Positions 5,266 to 7,320 of a stretch of 7,320 nt of DNA are shown piece by piece. A program made the translations under genes and the position numbers. Source of the stretch: UBA791 sp963602355 (GTDB lineage: Bacteria > Cyanobacteriota > Vampirovibrionia > Gastranaerophilales > Gastranaerophilaceae); contig CAVCIU010000062.1 of NCBI GenBank assembly GCA_963602355.1, positions 1 to 7,320 of the forward strand, read 5' to 3'. Each line of letters opens with the position of its first letter. The first letter of the stretch is position 1. The notes beneath the pieces were generated by a model, which saw nothing but the letters and a program-made list of their open reading frames with translations, did not search any database and was not told where the DNA came from.

Positions 5266-6897
5266 CTATTTTATAAAGAAATTGTTGAAATTATGTCTTT
5301 CTTCAGACTTGTCAAACTTGTCTAAGATTTCTTTGTAACGCATTGCCTCACTTGAATTCATCAAGTATTCAATTGACTCTAACTTGCCTTTGTTTGAAGG
5401 AGAGTAATTGCTCAACAAGTAATCTACAACTTCTGATTTCAAGCCACTCAATACAAGACCTTTGATTTCTGGAATTGTAGCAGTTGAAACCATTTTTCCA
5501 ATTGCAACAGTTTTGTCATTTTTATTTAATGCTTTAATTTGTTGTGCTTTTTGATTTGTATTCAAAGCTTTGCTTGATACAATCTTATCAATATGAGCTG
5601 TTGATGCAGAAACATTTGAAGTTGTTTTTGTTTCTTCTTTTGAAACTGTTTCTTTCTTACTAGTTTCTACTTTTGAAGACTCATTTGAAGTTTTATTCTT
5701 TGATGAATAAACCTCGCTATTAGTAGGTCCTTGACCTGATTCATAGCGGTTTTTAGAATTTTGTAAAACTTCTTTTGTGCTATCAAAACCAGAATTTTCT
5801 AATTTGTTTATGATAGCATCACGGTTGTCTTCGTGGAAGTAGTAAGCATTTTCAGCCATTGCATTGATGTATGCTTCATTATTTGAAGCCATAACTGTAT
5901 CAGATGCAACATTTTGATTATCTTTTGTTAATTGATAAGTATTTCTAGCTGTATTTTCTTTAACTTTTTCTGTAGCACCGTTTTGGAATAAGTCATTGAA
6001 TAAGTTTAATTGGTATTCTTCTTGGACTTTTCCGTCTTTGTCTTTAAAATATGTACCGATGTTATCAGACATTGATAAATCTACTTTTTCATTTTTAAGT
6101 TCACGATAAGCACCTAAAACTCTGTTTTGAGCTTCAACATCTTGCATTGCACCAACTTTACTTACGGCAATTGCTTGAGCATCTTCGTTAAAGTTGTCTT
6201 TGATATATGCGTGTGCTTTTTCTTGAACAGATTGATCCATATCAGCAACATCTTCGGCTAAGATATTTTGAGCAATTTTTTGGAATTCTGGATTTTCGTA
6301 TTGGTGAGCTTTGATAAACGCATCTAATTGTCTATCTGTATCCAAATATTTGCAAGTACGAGTCAATCTTTCTACATCTTCTGGTGTCTTACATCTTTTC
6401 ATGTACAATTCGTATTGGTGAACAACAGAAGATTTCAAACCTTTTGCTTTATTTTTAGGGTCATTGTTGTAGTTGGTAATCATATCATTCATGAACTTAC
6501 CAGCGATTTTATTTTGCTCATCTGGAGACATTTTGTCCCATTTTTCTTTTGTTAAACCATGACCATAATTTTTGATAATAAATTCATCATTAAAAACTTG
6601 ACCTTTTGCAGGAGTGTAAGTTTTCTTTTCATCAGTTTTTGTATTATCTTTAATTTCTTTTGTTTCAGCAGATTGAACAGGTTTAGTAGTCTTTTGAATA
6701 CCCAAACCCATATCAGCATCTTCTTCCAAAGCCTTTTGACTAACAAGAGAAACATCATTAGTTTTTTTAGTGTTAGTATTTTTATCAGCGTAAATGTCTA
6801 TAGACTCTGGTTTTTGTTCCACAGCCTTTTTCTTTTTGACATCTTTGTCATCTTCAGTTTTGTTAAATGGATTTAATGAAATTGATGACCAATCCAT
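5266..6897 (-). CDS. Unrecognised helical protein, paralogue of the 784-aa protein (543 aa)
   Basis: Function unknown. The start ATG (6897-6895) has AAAGGA (6905-6910) seven bases upstream and TATAAT at 6924-6929. There is no signal peptide or membrane helix. Residues 1-98 are charged and disordered (KKKK, TNTKKTND); 100-385 are mostly amphipathic helix with few Gly or Pro, possibly a helical-repeat array; 395-430 are a Ser/Lys/Thr/Glu linker; 435-530 are the compact domain shared with the 784-aa protein, including TIPEIKG, LSGLKSEV and NYSP; the tail ends NFNNFFIK, resembling the paralogue's NVNFFKM. A second match is YYFHEDNRDAI (352-362) against LYKFSEDARARI in the paralogue. About half of the aligned positions in the C-terminal domain are identical by eye. 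The N-termini do not align, so the pair arose by duplication with divergence or by domain shuffling. It has its own terminator (5230-5260) and is divergent from the gene at 7190. Confidence 0.8.
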   Translation of the reverse strand: MDWSSISLNPFNKTEDDKDVKKKKAVEQKPESIDIYADKNTNTKKTNDVSLVSQKALEEDADMGLGIQKTTKPVQSAETKEIKDNTKTDEKKTYTPAKGQVFNDEFIIKNYGHGLTKEKWDKMSPDEQNKIAGKFMNDMITNYNNDPKNKAKGLKSSVVHQYELYMKRCKTPEDVERLTRTCKYLDTDRQLDAFIKAHQYENPEFQKIAQNILAEDVADMDQSVQEKAHAYIKDNFNEDAQAIAVSKVGAMQDVEAQNRVLGAYRELKNEKVDLSMSDNIGTYFKDKDGKVQEEYQLNLFNDLFQNGATEKVKENTARNTYQLTKDNQNVASDTVMASNNEAYINAMAENAYYFHEDNRDAIINKLENSGFDSTKEVLQNSKNRYESGQGPTNSEVYSSKNKTSNESSKVETSKKETVSKEETKTTSNVSASTAHIDKIVSSKALNTNQKAQQIKALNKNDKTVAIGKMVSTATIPEIKGLVLSGLKSEVVDYLLSNYSPSNKGKLESIEYLMNSSEAMRYKEILDKFDKSEERHNFNNFFIK

Positions 6898-6923
6898 AGC
6901 ACAATCCTTTTTTACACACTTAC

Positions 6924-6929
6924 ATTATA
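6924..6929 (-). promoter_or_regulatory. -10 element of the 543-aa gene
   Basis: Exact TATAAT on the minus strand, 27 bases upstream of the start codon. TTTACA lies upstream (6949-6954) but at a 19-base spacing, longer than usual. The predicted leader is only about 20 nucleotides. Confidence 0.4.
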
Positions 6930-6968
6930 ATAAAGTAAATATATATAGTGTAAATTTCAGTATTTATC

Positions 6969-7002
6969 ATGGTTTCGGGCATATCGTTACAAAATTTTAC
7001 AA
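6969..7002. promoter_or_regulatory. Upstream element pair shared with the 784-aa gene (copy B)
   Basis: ATGGTTTCGGGCA (6969-6981) and TTACAAAATTTTACAA (6987-7002) repeat the two blocks found at 5096-5138, here only 5 bases apart. Copy B begins 72 bases upstream of its start codon, close to the 64 bases of copy A. A further partial version, ATGATTTCGCCTA, lies at 7058-7070. Confidence 0.4.
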
Positions 7003-7091
7003 CTTTTGCAACATGTCTTAACAGTTTGATGTGTCGGTCTGTTTCATGCTTTACACCATGATTTCGCCTATTTCTTTTATAATAATACATG

Positions 7092-7120
7092 TTTACATTT
7101 TTGTAAAGAAATGTTAAAAT
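7092..7120 (+). promoter_or_regulatory. Promoter with overlapping palindrome for the rightmost gene
   Basis: TTTACA (7092-7097) and TAAAAT (7115-7120) are exactly 17 bases apart, each 5/6 to consensus, with TG at 7112-7113 forming an extended -10. The start would be near 7127, giving a leader of about 63 nucleotides. The -35 is also the left arm of TTTACA-TTTT-TGTAAA (7092-7107), a perfect 6-bp palindrome placed where a bound repressor would block RNA polymerase. Confidence 0.6.
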
Positions 7121-7189
7121 AAAAGTATCAAAAAAGGCAATTTTTTAACATTTGAATTGTTTATATAAACATAAGAGAGGATTTTAAGT

Positions 7190-7320
7190 ATGAACAACAA
7201 TGTAATTGAATTAAACTTTAAAAAAGCAACTGAAACAACTGATGTAGTTAAAGAAGTTAATAAAACTGTTGTTCAAACAAATCCTATTTACAAAAAAATG
7301 TTAGCTTTCCACAATGCTAA
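7190..7320 (+). CDS. 5' end of an unidentified plus-strand gene (partial)
   Basis: The ORF opens at ATG 7190-7192 and stays open to the window edge, giving 43 complete codons. AGAGAGG (7174-7180) is a ribosome-binding site 9 bases upstream, and a strong promoter lies at 7092-7120. The protein begins MNNNVIELNFKKATETT and continues through a polar stretch to NPIYKKMLAFHNA. It has no signal peptide or membrane segment so far. I do not recognise the family from this fragment. It is divergent from the 543-aa gene and shares the 292-base intergenic region with it. Confidence 0.75.
   Translation, partial: MNNNVIELNFKKATETTDVVKEVNKTVVQTNPIYKKMLAFHNA

Noticed and set aside
6559..6876. 105-codon plus-strand ORF encoding a Phe/Ser/Ile-rich, membrane-like protein
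   Set aside because: It is the complement of the Lys/Glu/Asn-rich N-terminus of the 543-aa gene; antisense of such codons always reads as hydrophobic. There is no ribosome-binding site.

Overview
The window comes from an AT-rich bacterial chromosome (about one-third G+C by eye). It is compact, with strong AGGAGG-like ribosome-binding sites, standard stop codons and Rho-independent terminators. The only gene of firmly known function is a long-form pyrophosphate-dependent phosphofructokinase (pfp), typical of fermentative anaerobes. Low GC, this enzyme and the Lys/Asn/Glu-rich uncharacterised proteins would suit a gut anaerobe such as Gastranaerophilales (Vampirovibrionia) or another low-GC anaerobic lineage. 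That placement is inference, because no phylogenetic marker is present.

Layout. (1) 1-30: first codons of a minus-strand gene that leaves the window, with a promoter at 96-104. (2) 112-381: a compact locus with a plus-strand 26-codon hydrophobic peptide (215-295), a structured 5' leader, a long 3' hairpin, and on the opposite strand a consensus -35 plus an intrinsic-terminator-like hairpin inside the peptide ORF. It looks like an undescribed type I toxin-antitoxin locus. (3) 412-625: a non-coding island clearly richer in G+C than its flanks, with a 26-bp exact direct repeat. (4) 656-950: AT-rich leader. (5) 951-2612: pfp, ending at a perfect 16-bp terminator hairpin shared with the convergent gene. 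(6) 5032-2678 and 6897-5266 (minus strand): two large unrecognised proteins (784 and 543 aa) that share a C-terminal domain about half identical by eye, a low-complexity linker before it and a similar C-terminal tail, but have unrelated N-termini. Each has its own promoter-like region and terminator. (7) 7190 to the end: start of a plus-strand gene, divergent from the 543-aa gene, behind a near-consensus promoter that overlaps a palindrome.

How the parts relate. pfp is a stand-alone metabolic gene. The 784- and 543-aa genes appear to be a diverged paralogue pair under related control: a 13-bp block and a 16-bp block recur in the same order and at similar distances upstream of both starts. TTTACA/TGTAAA hexamers cluster in the two gaps upstream of these genes. 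The most novel items are the candidate type I toxin-antitoxin locus and the paralogous pair with its shared upstream elements.
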